The notes under the pieces are model-generated. The model was not told the origin of the DNA. It did not search any database and saw only the letters and a program-made list of their open reading frames with translations. Below, piece after piece: positions 33,757 through 45,086 of a DNA stretch of 64,000 nt; position 1 is the stretch's first letter; every line of letters starts with the position of its first letter. This DNA is from Nilaparvata lugens (Eukaryota > Arthropoda > Insecta > Hemiptera > Delphacidae): positions 48,512,137 through 48,576,136 of the forward strand of contig NC_052511.1 in NCBI RefSeq assembly GCF_014356525.2. Reading direction: 5' to 3'. The position numbers and the translations under genes were made by a program.

Positions 33757-34915
33757 GGCCGTCCCTAAAACTGTTTTCGTCCGAACTAGCATTGGCCGGA
33801 AACTACCGAACGCAGCCGAACGATCCCCCAACAAAGAAAGGAATAGATGCTCGTCCATTGCAACAAGTTCATACGGCCGTCTCCGGCCAATCAATTTTTC
33901 GATCCGAGTTGAATGGGATTCTCCGGCTCTGTCCGGCCGAACTGACTAGTCGAGCTGAGACAACAAAGTGTTCCTATCCTAAAATTGTTTCATAGTCTTG
34001 TTTCTTGAAGTTGTTCTGTTTAATAAAGTTGTAATTATGGACAATGAAAAGTTGATAAGTTTGGTTCAAGAGCATGTTTCATTGTGGGATATGCGAGACA
34101 AAAAATATCATCTTTATGATGTTCAAAGGAATCTGTGAACAAAGATTGCTCAATAATGAATAACTAATTTAGTAGATATATTTGTTTTTTAAATTTTCAA
34201 TATCTCAATATAATCATTGTTTACGAAACATTTTGGTGGCTATGATAGTAGTTAATTCAATATTTGGCAACTTGACTGACGTACCAATGGACGACCATAT
34301 TCGGCCGTTGGATCGGACGAATCTGCCGGCTGTTAATTCGGCCGAATATGGTCGTCCATTGGAACCGTTTACGTCAGTCAAGTTGCCAATTATTGAATTA
34401 ACTACTATCATAGCCACCAACATTTTTCATAAACAATGATTATATTGAGGTTTTGAAAATTGAATAAACAAATATCCACTGAATTAGTTATTCATTACAA
34501 TAATCTTTCTTTCAGATCCTATTTGTTCTCAGCAATCTTTGTCTACATATTCCTTTGAACATCACGACGATGATATCTTTTGTCTCGCATATCCCACAAT
34601 GGAACATGCTCTTGAACCAAACTTATCAACTTTTCATTGTCCATAGTTGAAACTTTATAAAACAGAGCAAGTTCAAAAAACAAATGCAGACAAGACTGTG
34701 AAACAATTTTGAGGTTAGGATGATGTTGTCTCAGCTCGACTACGGCCGGAAAATCCCATTCAAATCGGATCGAAAAATTGATCGGCCGGAGACGGCCGTA
34801 TGAACCTGTTGCAATGTACGAGCATCTATTCCTTTCTTTGTTGGGGGATCGTTCGGACGAGTTCGGTAGTTTTCGGCCGATGCTAGTTCGGACGAAAACG
34901 GTTCCAGTGGACGGT
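33757..34915. mobile_element. 1.15-kb hairpin (foldback) element
   Basis: Symmetric about 34,336. Outer ends carry gttttcgtccgaactagc and its inverse; mid-arm landmark catacggccgtctccggcc; inner arms gacgaccatattcggccg either side of a loop of about 30 nt. The arms are several hundred bases and differ by substitutions. The interior is rich in cggccg and tcggacga motifs. Mirror-image frames on both strands at 34,182-34,439 are palindrome artefacts. Confidence 0.8.
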
Positions 34916-35142
34916 TACCCTTATTCGAGCATAGTCCGTGTTTAAAAATTCTGGAGCAGTTTTACTATACGATGTGTATTCAAAAGAGATTTGGAGCCCG
35001 ATTTTCTCAGCTTTTTATTAAGAACATTTACTTGCTGTTCAGTTATCTCTGGTGTCTCTGCCTTCCACTTCATGATTGATGACGTATAATAATATTAAAG
35101 AAAACCGAAGAAGGATGAGGGAACTGAGGAAAAAAAATCGAT

Positions 35143-35310
35143 TAATTGATTGATTGAGTACTTTATTTATGTAGATTACAATATATACTGGCTTATACAC
35201 TTATTTACAATAGCTTACAATACAGTAAAATTATAGATGAATTTACATAATATAGACTAAGAAAATAATTATTGAACTGTATATGATATGAAAAAGCAAT
35301 TTGTAATATC
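35143..35310 (-). mobile_element. Truncated LINE 3' end
   Basis: Begins ttgattgattgagtacttta like 5,254, but is cut after aaaaagcaatttgtaatat, where the duplicated CTC block starts. Confidence 0.6.
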
Positions 35311-35674
35311 CACCACAACCTCCTCCTCCCCCCCCTCCTTCACCTCCTCCTCCTCATCATCATCCGCATACTCTCCTCCTCCACCTCCTCTCCCCCTGCT
35401 CCTCCTCCACTTGTCAGATCTCATTTCGGTCGATGAGTTGTATTACTCGATACTTTGGGGGCACCCTGTATGAATAAATGATAGCACTGTTTCTGTGAGC
35501 AAAGCTGGAAGCTAAAAGTTTGGACAGATGTTTATATCTTGCTTTTGGAAGTTTTCAGAATTTGAGAAAATATTATGATATTTTAGTTTTTAGTTGGTAT
35601 ATACAGCACTTTCAGGAGTAAAATTCGCTTTAAACTGTTGTTATCTATATCTTCTATAATATACCATAGAGAAA
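35311..35674 (+). repeat. ~360-bp direct duplication, right copy
   Basis: Near-identical repeat of 33,097-33,456. Joins directly to a complete catagagaaac MITE. Confidence 0.9.
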
Positions 35675-35936
35675 CAATAGCATAAGTAGATATCCCATGC
35701 TATAGGGCGTTTATGTCGCAACTTTTACTCTTATCTCAAGCCGATAGTTCATGTAGTTTTTTTCCGTGAAGCTATGTGACACTGATAGTCTCTCATATTG
35801 TGCCGTTCATACACTCTCACCCAACAAACAGTAGAAATCGACAATAATCAACAGTAATCGGCTTGAGATAACAGTAAAAGCTGCGACTAAACGCCCTATA
35901 CCATGGAATATCTACTCACGCTATTGTTTCTCTATG
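35665..35936. mobile_element. Long-TIR MITE (catagagaaac family)
   Basis: Same structure as 11,093-11,374: ccatagagaaacaatag...ctcaagccgat and its mirror. Flanked by atata on both sides. Confidence 0.8.
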
Positions 35937-35965
35937 AATATATAAGGGAAGAATTGGTTTATACA

Positions 35966-36680
35966 CTTAGGGGATAAGAAATTCACGAATGACGCATCTT
36001 CACGTCTCAACTACTCAACTGATTAACTATGGTGAGGTCCACGTTATAATTGCAGTGGAGAAGATAGGAGATCAACGTTGCCGATCCTCTGTCTTGTCAA
36101 TGCCTTCTACAGACGATAGCTGATACAGGTTTATCGATGTAATATCAACTATTCATTCTCATTTAAAATAATCAATTATATTTTATTAAGCTAGAAATTA
36201 AATTTTCAATAATTCCATAATTATAAGATGAATATTTGTTAATTAATGAATTATTCTGCATTGAATAGGAAATTCACGAATGACGCAGCATCACGTCTCA
36301 ACTACTCAACTGATTCACTTGAAATTTTGCATATAGATTCTTAATTAACCCGAGGATGGTTATAGGCCTATTTTCAATTCTTCAAGATTTCATTACGTCA
36401 AGTTTCCAGTTGGTCTAGTTTTAAAATAAACCGTTGCAGAACATGGGTTACCTGTTTGTCTATAATATAATAGAAGAAATTAATGGGCTTTTACACGAAA
36501 GGATAGGAAATTCACGAATGTCGCATCATCACGTCTGAACTACTGGACTGATTGACTTGAAACTTTACATATAGATTCTTAATTTACCGAGGATGGTTAT
36601 AGGCATATTTCAAATTCTTCAAGATTTCAGTGGGTCAAGTTTTAAAATAGACCTTCGCGGAGCACGGGTTACTTGCTACT
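35966..36680. repeat. Cluster of the aggaaattcacgaatg repeat split by a gtgaggtccac MITE
   Basis: A partial copy (35,966-36,030) is interrupted by MITE sequence starting gtgaggtccacgttataatt at about 36,031. Two fuller copies follow at 36,264-36,458 and 36,501-36,680, each ending in a gggttac(c/t)tg box. Confidence 0.6.
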
Positions 36681-36995
36681 ATATTAATACAATCTCAAAT
36701 CATGAAGCTATAAGTTTTAGTCCCTTTATTTATTTATGCATAGAGTAAACAATACAACTAGTCGGAAAAGAAAAAACAGGCTATTGCCCAAAACTTCTTC
36801 AATTTCCTCATTTGTCTTAAATTATCAAATTTTATGTAGGTTATGTCCATTTCAATTTATGCACTAAATCAAGTAGCTATAGTATTTATAGCTATAGTCT
36901 TTTAGTCTTTAAGAAGTTATAGTTTAAGAGAAAGCAACATGCTTTGCCCCAAACGATCTTCTCCTAAAATTTAAAACTTAACTGGTTTAGCATCA
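36681..36995. other. AT-rich spacer
   Basis: No gene. Contains a small repeated tatagcta motif (36,875-36,895). Confidence 0.35.
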
Positions 36996-38185
36996 AGATC
37001 CATAATAAATAACTAGATTATCCAAAGATATTATCAAGGTATATTGAGACTTGATCTTCATATATCGACCTTGTTTAATTATCCTGAATTTGTTACTCAA
37101 CTCATATATCTTCAAGATACTTTGAAAAAAATACTAGATTTGGTCGAGGTCAAACATTATCATCAAGGTATATTCAGATTTGACCTTACTATCAACCTTG
37201 TTTAATTTATCCTGAATTTTGCAACTCAACTCGCATATATCATCAAGATACTTTAAAAAATACTAGATTAGGTCAAGGTCAAACATATTATCAAGGTATA
37301 TCAGATTCGACCTTGGTCTTTCAACCTTGTTGACCGAACGTAGTGAGGTCTATGTTTCACTCGATTTGCTTTTGTCTGTCTGTATGTAACGCGATTACGG
37401 CCAAACGCGTTGATAGAATTCGACGAAATTGGGCAGGAATATTCATTTTCCAACTGATCGTCGTGTATACACAAGGTTTTTTGAAATTTTGCATTCGAAG
37501 GATGATATAAAAGAGAAGGAATTCCTCCATACTCTGATATCACTATAATAAATATAGGTATCATGTACTTTGAAGATAGGATCAATCAGACTATAGAACT
37601 ATTCATAATCAATCAGCTGACAAGTGGATTATTCATTGATTGCATTGCACAGATGTCTGGCCGTGTCTATTTCTATAGGGTTTCAATATTTTTTATGAAG
37701 CGTGCCCTTCAGTATCAATACCCTCACATTCGAAAAACAATTTAATAGGTGATTGAAAATAAAATACAAAATGATTAAATGAACAGATAATGCTGAAGAA
37801 ATTATAATATTCTTGATTGAAGAAATTAATTTAAAATAGTTGAGAAATATTTTCATCAGATGGAAAGATTATCATGAAACTGGATAAATCATCATATGGG
37901 ATACAAAATCAAACCTGAATTTTTCTCTTATTAACATATGTAATTTTTTGATCTTGGAGAAAACAAATAACTGTTTTTAAGAGGTGACATCTTGTGGATG
38001 AGAAAACTGCGTGAGGTCTACTTTTCACGGAACTACTAGTTTAATTTATCCTGAGTTTTGTAACTCAACTCGTTATCATCAAGATACTTTGAAAAAATAC
38101 TAGATTAGGTCAAGGACGAGCATATTATCAAGGTATATTCAGAGTTGACCTTGATCTATTAATCTTGTTTAATAGTATCCAAGGC
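36996..38185. repeat. Tandem array, ~128-bp unit, interrupted by a Helitron-like insert
   Basis: Three to four units marked by ccttgtttaatt at spacings of 127-129 bp once the 710-bp insert (37,330-38,039) is subtracted. Each unit carries tatcaaggtatattcaga, ctcaactc and a tactagatt(t/a)ggtc box. Confidence 0.85.
37330..38039 (+). mobile_element. Helitron-like element, longer subfamily
   Basis: TTGACCGAACGTAG start, ACTACTAG|T end. Flanks rejoin to caaccttg|tttaattta, the exact sequence of an intact unit of the surrounding array. So there is no target duplication and no deletion. Confidence 0.78.
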
Positions 38186-38542
38186 AACTCAAATGGTCCA
38201 GCTAATTAAGTTGATTAAACAAGTTCATACGTGCAAATGCATATAGATGTCAAGAATACTTTGCTCTCCCTCGTGTGTGATTATATCCCTACACTAGACT
38301 CCTCTCTCTCTATTCTGATACTCCACCTCTTACCCCTCTCCACCTACATACTTTTCACTTCTTTTTCTACTCCTCCCTTCTCCACTATTCTTCTCCCTAC
38401 TTCTCCCTACTTCTCCATTCTTTTCCTACTTCTCTCTATTTCTCCTTTCTTTGCCCCACCGCCGTCTTCACCAAGAACTCTGAACATTCAATGCCTCCCT
38501 TACCAAAATCGTCATCACTTGCAGATAAGTTTCATATGTGTA
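38186..38542. other. Pyrimidine-rich spacer
   Basis: CT-rich segment (38,310-38,455) with repeated cttctccctac. The 126-codon plus-strand frame is composition-driven. Confidence 0.4.
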
Positions 38543-39588
38543 GTGAGGTCACGTTATAATAGCAGTATTTATTTAACTGTTGCTATCCTTGTCTATCATT
38601 CGACAAACTGATAGCGCTATCCTTTCCACCTCCGCAACGTTGCCAGCTAGTTTTGTAGCAATGTAGAAATATAATGAATCAACAAAATATTCATTCTTAA
38701 TTATGAAAATTTATGATCATATCATTGAAAATTATATCCTCTGACGAATAAAATGCAATTGATCATCCTAAACAGAGATAAACAGTTGATATTACATCTT
38801 ATAGTTGATATTACGAATTTTCTTGAAAGGTCACATGAAATGGATCAACCCATAAACATTGCTGGTAAGTCTATTTTTCAACTAAATTGTGGATATTTCC
38901 ATATCATCCATTTTCTATGTATTTTTACATAATTTGACTGCATATTAAGTTCATATTAATTACTTTTTCCGTTATATTTGGGCATATGAAAACATAAAAA
39001 TTGCTGGTAAGTCCTTATTCTTCAACTAATTGTGGATATTTCCATATTTATCCATTTTCTATGTCGTTTTTCATAATTTGACTGCATATAAGTTCATTTT
39101 TATTACTTTTTCCGTTATATTTGGGCATATGAAAACATAAACATTGCTGGTAAGTCCTTATTCTTCAACCAATTGTGGATATTTCCATATTTATCCATTT
39201 TCTATGTCTTTTTTCATCATTTGACTGCATATTAAGTTCATTTTTATTACTTTTTCCGTTATATTTGGGCATATGAAAACATAAACATTGCTGGTAAGTC
39301 CTTATTCTTCAACTAAATTGTGGATATTTCCATATTTATCCATTTTCTATGTCTTTTTTCATCATTTGACTGCATATTGAGCTCATTTTATTAATTTTTC
39401 CGTTATATGAAAAACGTACTCATTTGAGGACAAACGGCGTCTTCTCTTCTATGAATATTCTCTAACCTATGAGGTAACCTCTAACCCTAACCGGTATCAG
39501 CTATCCTCCATAGAAGGCAGTGGCAAGGCAGAGAATCGGCAACGATGTTTCCCATCTTTCTTCACTGCCGTTATAACGTGGACCTTAC
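38543..39588. mobile_element. gtgaggtccac MITE with internal 143-bp tandem array
   Basis: Termini gtgaggtcacgttataatag and ctgccgttataacgtggacc, then ttac. Between them lie four tandem units (attgctggtaag landmark at about 38,858, 39,000, 39,143 and 39,287; 142-144 bp), the last partial. Other members lack this array, so it expanded within this copy. No transposase. Confidence 0.8.
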
Positions 39589-39825
39589 AATAGCGTTTGA
39601 ACGGGATAATTTGTTCAGTCATGGAGTCTCATTGCAGACTCCATCCATGAGGGACTGTTTTGCATATTCTGGGTATCACAGGTCCCAAGGGAACTCTATG
39701 TATATTGCTATCTTTGTTTGTCTTCTCTTGCATCTTATTTGTGTATCATCACTATGTATTTACGTGTCATCTTTTGTTGATTTATCTGTGGGTTTCACCT
39801 CATAATTCCATCTCTCTCTATCTCT
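39589..39825. other. Short unique segment
   Basis: No second copy apart from the mirrored arm. Frames of 60-86 codons here (MFPIFLHCRY... and MHILGITGPK...) begin in the MITE end or overlap each other, without motifs. Confidence 0.35.
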
Positions 39826-40112
39826 GTTTGGTAGAGAGTTAGTGGGGAGGATATTTTTAATATTCTTTCCGAAGAATGGACATTGATATGTCCAAAGCTC
39901 CGCCAATTTATGTAGATGCATTACAATATAATTATCTATAGTTATTATATTACGAATTACTTTTCATATCATATACAGTTCAATAGTTATTTTCTTAGTC
40001 TATATATGTAATTCATCTATAATTTTGCTGTAATGTAAGCTATTGTATATAAGTGTATAAGCCAGTATATATTGTAATCTACATAAATAAATAATCAATC
40101 AATCAATCAATC
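39826..40112 (+). mobile_element. LINE 3' end, plus orientation
   Basis: ggtagagagttagtggggag to ctacataaataaataatc and (AATC)n, followed by a CT repeat. Same module as 5,254-5,533 in opposite orientation. Confidence 0.6.
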
Positions 40113-40139
40113 AATCTCTCTCTCTGTCATCTGAGGTTA

Positions 40140-40205
40140 AGTGGGAGAGAGGGCCGGCTGCGCCATAACTTCGCCCTCCAGGTTAAATAAAGGTAGCCCA
40201 TCTAT
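40140..40205 (+). mobile_element. LINE 3' end, third family
   Basis: agagggccggctgcgccata, cttcgccctccaggttaaa, an aataaag signal and a (TCTA/TCTG)n tail. A relative lies at 42,447-42,508. Confidence 0.5.
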
Positions 40206-40291
40206 CTGTCTCTCTCTCTGTCCGTGATATAACGTTCGATTAGAGTACATGCATAGTATGAAGGACCAATATTTGAGATACATCAAAGATA

Positions 40292-40321
40292 CTAGTAGTT
40301 CTGTGAACAGTAGACCTCGAG
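40292..40321 (-). mobile_element. Terminal stub of TTGACCG-family element
   Basis: Only ctagtagttctgtgaacag and tagacctc remain; the rest of the element is missing. Confidence 0.55.
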
Positions 40322-40336
40322 CTCAGTAAGTTACAT

Positions 40337-40608
40337 CATAGAGAAACAATAGCGTAAGTGGATATCCCATGGTATAGAGCGTTTTGTCGCAACTTTACTG
40401 TTATCTCAAGCCGATTACTGTCGATTATTGTCGATTTTTACTGTTTTGACCGGGTAAGAGTGTATGAACGGCACAATATGAGAGATTACACCGTCATAAA
40501 GCTTCACAAGAAAGAACTACGTGGACTATCGGCTTGAGATAACAGTAAAAGTTGCGACATAAACGCCCTATACCATGGGATATCTACTTACGCTATTGTT
40601 TCTCTATG
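40337..40608. mobile_element. Long-TIR MITE (catagagaaac family)
   Basis: catagagaaacaatagcgta...gctattgtttctctatg. ttaca flanks both sides one base outside the inverted repeats. Confidence 0.8.
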
Positions 40609-40796
40609 ATTACATTGACCTGTTGTTATGTTTTCTTAAAAATTAATAAATAATTTATCAATTTAAAATGTCTAGAGAAAATCCTAAATAAACATAGAGC
40701 TTTCTGTCCTATCGTACCGTGACGTGTCGTCCCGGAATGTGAGTGTGAGCGCTGCTATCAGGTCTGGCTGCCGTCGATACGCCAATCCAATCAACC

Positions 40797-41240
40797 CATC
40801 AGAGAACATTTTCTGTTCATTTGTTCTCAATAAAGCTGAGGAAACGCTAAAAAAACGCTGGAAAAACGCAAATTTTGGGCGTATCTTTGGAAATTTTTCC
40901 AAATCCGTTCTTAGTGCGCCTCTAAAGGGCCAACTGAACTACCTATCAAATTTGAACGTTTTTGGTCCGGTAGATTTTTAGTTCTGCGAGTGAGTGAGTC
41001 AGTCAGTCAATCAGTCAGTGAGTGCCATTTCGCTTTTATATAAATAACTAATTTTTAATTTAGTTACCAAAACTGAAAGAACTTTAAACCCTTAAAACCC
41101 CCCTTAGAGTTAAAATATCGCCAAAAGATTTCTTAGTGCGCCTCTAAAGGGCCAACTGATACCTACCAAATTTAACGTTTTTGGTCCGGTAGATTTTTAG
41201 TTCTGCGAGTGAGTGAGTCAGTCAGTGAGTGCCATATTTC

Positions 41241-41313
<73 letters not shown>

Positions 41314-41902
41314 GTTTAGGTTTAATACCGGACCAAAACGTTCAAATTTGTAGGTATGTTCAGTTGGCCCTTTAGAGGCGCACTAAGAAATCTTTTGGCG
41401 ATAATTTAACTCTAAGGTGGTTTTAAGGGTTTAAAGTTCTTTTAGGTCTGGTAACTGAATTAAAAATTTTGTCAGGTTGGCATTAAGTTGAGTTGACTTT
41501 ATTAGGTTGGCACCAAGTTGAAGATTGAAATGCATTTATCCAGGACCTCCTAAATACCAATTTATCCAGTTAGCCAAAATTAGCGTTTTCTCAGCTTTTC
41601 TGCGTTTCCTCACCTTTTTCAATAATTGATGGAAATATATTAGAAAAAAAAATTCAGTATACACAGGTTTAGCTGCGGTGGAAGAATTTTGTTCGCCAAA
41701 GATACGCCGTTATAGTAACAGGTTATTTCGAGATCAAATTGACATAATACGTTCAAATTCGGTACAGAGGTTCCGCTGAGGTCTACATGCAGGCGAGCGA
41801 AGCAAGCCCGCTGATCTCATTTTTGAACGATACAGTCGGGGGTCCAGAGGGCGGAGCCCCCTTGCTAGACGGATATGGCGAGCGAAGCGACCTGACGGCT
41901 AG
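40797..41902. mobile_element. Cluster of three Helitron fragments in inverted arrangement
   Basis: Minus-strand 5' fragments at 40,797-41,044 and 41,118-41,243 (each with ggtccggtagatttttag and a gtgagtgccat end) face a plus-strand 3' fragment at 41,325-41,902 ending cgacctgacggCTAG|T. A (TA)n tract at 41,243-41,312 separates them. Confidence 0.7.
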
Positions 41903-41935
<33 letters not shown>

Positions 41936-41965
41936 TATATATATATTATATAATAATATATCTAT
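41903..41965. repeat. (TA)n microsatellite
   Basis: Dinucleotide run directly after the Helitron CTAG end. Confidence 0.9.
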
Positions 41966-42357
41966 ATAGATACTGTGTATCCAAATGTATCAAATGACTT
42001 CATAATTATTACTCTCCATGTATCTTCTCAACATATGCATATCTTCTTCATATAAACCTTCTCGTCTGATACATACCATCATTCGTCTGATAAACGTTGC
42101 AGCTTATTGTGAGAAGCAGCTATTTCGAACCGGGAAATTTGCGTGCATTGTTCTTCCAGTGGAGCTTTCTCGGGGGAAAACTTGTAGCTGGGAAAGCTTC
42201 GGAAAATTTAGGTTGCCAGTGAGACAAAAGGTTCGTTTGGGACCGTTTTGTGGCTGCATTTTGGGGAATCTGGATGTAGAGATGAAAATTCATGGCGGTT
42301 TGAAAAGACAGTGATTCTGGTGGTCCTACATTGTTTTATTCCAATACTGTTCGAGGG
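41966..42357. other. Less AT-rich unique segment
   Basis: 98-codon plus-strand frame from 42,018 (MYLLNICISSSYKPSRLIHT...) is open but shows no family motif. In the mirrored arm the same frame is altered by small indels and ends sooner, which argues against selection for coding. Confidence 0.3.
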
Positions 42358-42508
42358 TTCTTCTTCTTCTTCTTCTCTTCTTCTTTCTCTCTTCTTCTTC
42401 TTCTTCTTCTTCTCCTGTCTTCTTCTTATTCTTATTCTTCTTCTAAGAGAGGGCCGACTGCACCCGAACTTCGCCCTCCTAGGTCAAAAATAAAGGCAGT
42501 CATTCTAT
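42358..42508 (+). repeat. (TTC)n tract with LINE 3' end
   Basis: TTC repeat to about 42,445, then agagagggccgactgcaccc, cttcgccctcctaggtc, an aataaag signal and an attctattctc tail. Confidence 0.7.
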
Positions 42509-42601
42509 TCTCTTCATTATTTATCATGCTTGAAACTTGAAAAACCTCCTAACATCAAGTATTATTGAGGTAGAGGAAGAACAATATTGAAAGAATAAGG
42601 C

Positions 42602-42754
42602 CGGCGGATGCACAATATCCGGTTAATTTTAACCATGATTAATTTTATGAGAACCAATCAGAGAAGATGTTTTTTAAAAGACGGTTCTGTTTCTGTTTGG
42701 CTCTCGTGGAATTAAACACGATTAGAATTTAACCGTCTTTTGTGCAACCGGCAC
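42602..42754. mobile_element. Palindromic MITE (gccggttgcac family)
   Basis: ccggcggatgcacaatatcc to gtcttttgtgcaaccgg. Slightly diverged hairpin arms. Confidence 0.65.
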
Positions 42755-42962
42755 AGAGACGTTGATGTTGTCAGTAACACTACATTTGTTCTAAATCATC
42801 CTAAAGAACAAAATTTTGTTAAATTATTATTTGGAATATTTTCATGTTTTCGATAGTGTCAAATAACGTGTATCTTTCCGGAAGTCAGTTCTATACGTTA
42901 TTTCTTCATTTAAACCAGTTTCAATAGATTATTTATCTATATCAGTGTTATTTAATACTAAT

Positions 42963-43588
42963 ATCGGTGACGAGCTTCGCTCTGGAATACAAAAGCATGA
43001 AAATGTATTACGAAAGAAGAAATTATTATAACATTTATGATTTATATAGAAATGTTCTATCTAATCACAGTGAATTGAGATTAATTCCCAAGAAATCCAA
43101 AAATTCCCTCACTAAGACCCGGTTGCACAAAAGCCGGTTAAATTTTAATCATAATTAATTTCACATGAAACAATCAGAGAAGACCATTTCAAAAAAGATG
43201 GATGTTCTGGAATTAATCAAGATTGAAATAGCCCGGCTTTTTTGCAACCGGCACTAAGTACCTGATTGAATGATTACAAAAGTTCAACAGCTGAGTCATA
43301 ATTTTGGCACACTCCCCACACACATGAACTCGCTCACTCACTTCCATCATCAACAGACGACGAAATAATTATTATCAGCTGCTTTTCCAAGGATGAATAA
43401 TAATTATCCTTTTAATGTCTTTCAGCGAGTTTTCCCAGGAATGAGAGCTAGTGCAATCAAGTTTTTATATTATAACCTACTATGTTCTGAATTTCGTGAG
43501 AATCGTTAGAGCCGTTTTCGAGATCCAGTGAAATACAAACATATAAACATCTAAACATCTAAACATATGAACAGAAATTGCCCGTTTA
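42963..43588. mobile_element. Right half of the 11.5-14.0k foldback family
   Basis: ggtgacgagcttcgctctgg through a nested palindrome at 43,118-43,255 to tgaacagaaattgcccgttt. This copy preserves the outer terminus lost in the 14,041 copy. Confidence 0.7.
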
Positions 43589-43589
43589 A

Positions 43590-43999
43590 TTGACCGAGCG
43601 AAGTGAGGTCTAAGATTCAAGTCGACGGTTTGGCGTTTTCTCTTAGTGTTTGAATGTTTAAATGTTTATATGTTGCGATTTACGGCGAAACGCGGTAATA
43701 GATTTTCATGAAATTTGACAGGTATTTTCCTATTTAAATTGCACGTCGACGTATATACAAGGTTTTTGGAAATTTTGCATTTCAAGGATAATATAAAAGG
43801 AAAAAGGAGCCTCCTTCATACGCCAATATTAGAGTAAAAATCAGACTATAGAATTATTCATCATAAATCAGCTGACAAGTGATTACACAGATGTGTGGAG
43901 AAGCCAGTCTATTGCAGTATTTCCATAAGGTCTATAGTTTCAATCAGGTACTTGTGGATGAGAATACTGCGTGAGGTCTACTGTTCACAGAACTACTAG
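43590..43999 (+). mobile_element. Helitron-like element (TTGACCG...CTAG family)
   Basis: A|TTGACCGAGCGAAG...ACTACTAG|T with all internal landmarks. It lies between the foldback half and the ataacgtggacctcact end of a MITE. Confidence 0.75.
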
Positions 44000-44336
44000 T
44001 ATAACGTGGACCTCACTATAGGAGTTAACCCGTGCGCCGATATTATGGAAATATTGTGGGATAGTGAAACGCCATTGTCTTTCAAGGTGTGATTAATAAT
44101 GATAGACACAGTGCCGATGTAGTATTATTAATGACTCAGCACTTCTGATCTGGGAACAGCTTCGACCTTGAACTTTGACCTTTGAATGACCTTGACCTTT
44201 TACCTTAAACGGCTTCATCTGTCGAATTGAGTCCCATCTATTGCTTCTCCCCTTCCACCATCCCTACAGATATAATACCCTGCTTCTTCTTTTTTTTTCT
44301 TCTTCTTCTTCTTTTCTTCTTCTCTTCTTCTTCTTC

Positions 44337-44372
<36 letters not shown>

Positions 44373-44386
44373 GAGAGTAAGAGAGA
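44000..44386. other. Repeat-flank segment with accttga motifs and (TTC)n
   Basis: Contains repeated accttgaactttgacc-like motifs (44,164-44,205), a TTC tract and a GA tract. The same block precedes LINE copy 3 (49,467-49,790) and, inverted, lies at 54,305-54,660. No gene. Confidence 0.5.
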
Positions 44387-44845
44387 TTGATTATATGTCT
44401 TTATTAGGGCGGAGTTAGGACTCCTGGTCCTCTCTGCCACACAATTAATGAGAGAGAGAGAGAAAAAAAAGAGTGAAAGTGATTGATTGATTAATAGATT
44501 CATTGAGTGGTTGAGAGTTAGAGTGAGGAAGAGAGAGATAGAGTGTTGGAGTGTGGGGGAGAGAGAGTATGAAAAAGAGAGGGGGTGAGAAAGAGAGTGT
44601 TAGAGAGTGAGAGAAAGTGATTGATTGAGAGCTGGTGAGTGAGGGAGTCAGTAAGAGAAAGAGAGTGATTTGGAGAGGGAAGAAGAGTGAGAGAGAGAGT
44701 CTGATAGTGAGAAAGTTTAAGTTAAAAAGAGAGAGACTTAGTGTGAGGGGTTTGAAAGAGTGAAGAATATTGAGAGGGAGGGAGAATGAGAGAGTGTTGT
44801 AAGATAAAGGATTCTGAGAAAGACAAGTTACTCTTGAAGTTTCAT
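44387..44845. repeat. (GA)n region with LINE 3' end module
   Basis: Opens with attgattatatgtctttatt, gtcctctctgccacac (minus-strand LINE tail), then about 380 bp of degenerate GAGA. Minus-strand Ser/Leu frames are artefacts. Confidence 0.8.
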
Positions 44846-45086
44846 TAAAAGAATTGAAAAGTGTATATTTTTTTATTCTAATCCTCATGACTCTTCTATC
44901 TCTTCATATTCTTTCTTTCTCTCTCTTTCTTATTTTATTCTTCATCTTATACCCTTTTTCAAGTTTAATTTCCTTTCTCCTCATTTATTCTAAGATCGAA
45001 TTGAACAGTCTGCATTTCACCCTCTCTAAACCCGGAAAAACCTCATCAATTATGATAATGCACCAACAGCTTACTCTTGAACGCTT

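Noticed and set aside
34182..34439. Mirror frames on both strands (85 and 69 codons)
   Set aside because: They encode the same peptide stretch because the element is a hairpin; there is no independent evidence of coding.
42018..42314. 98-codon plus-strand frame as a host gene
   Set aside because: Mirrored copy carries frame-disrupting indels, there is no protein motif, and the frame runs into simple repeat.
44445..44888. 147-codon minus-strand Ser/Leu frame
   Set aside because: Translation of degenerate GAGA repeat; the second copy of the region does not keep the frame.
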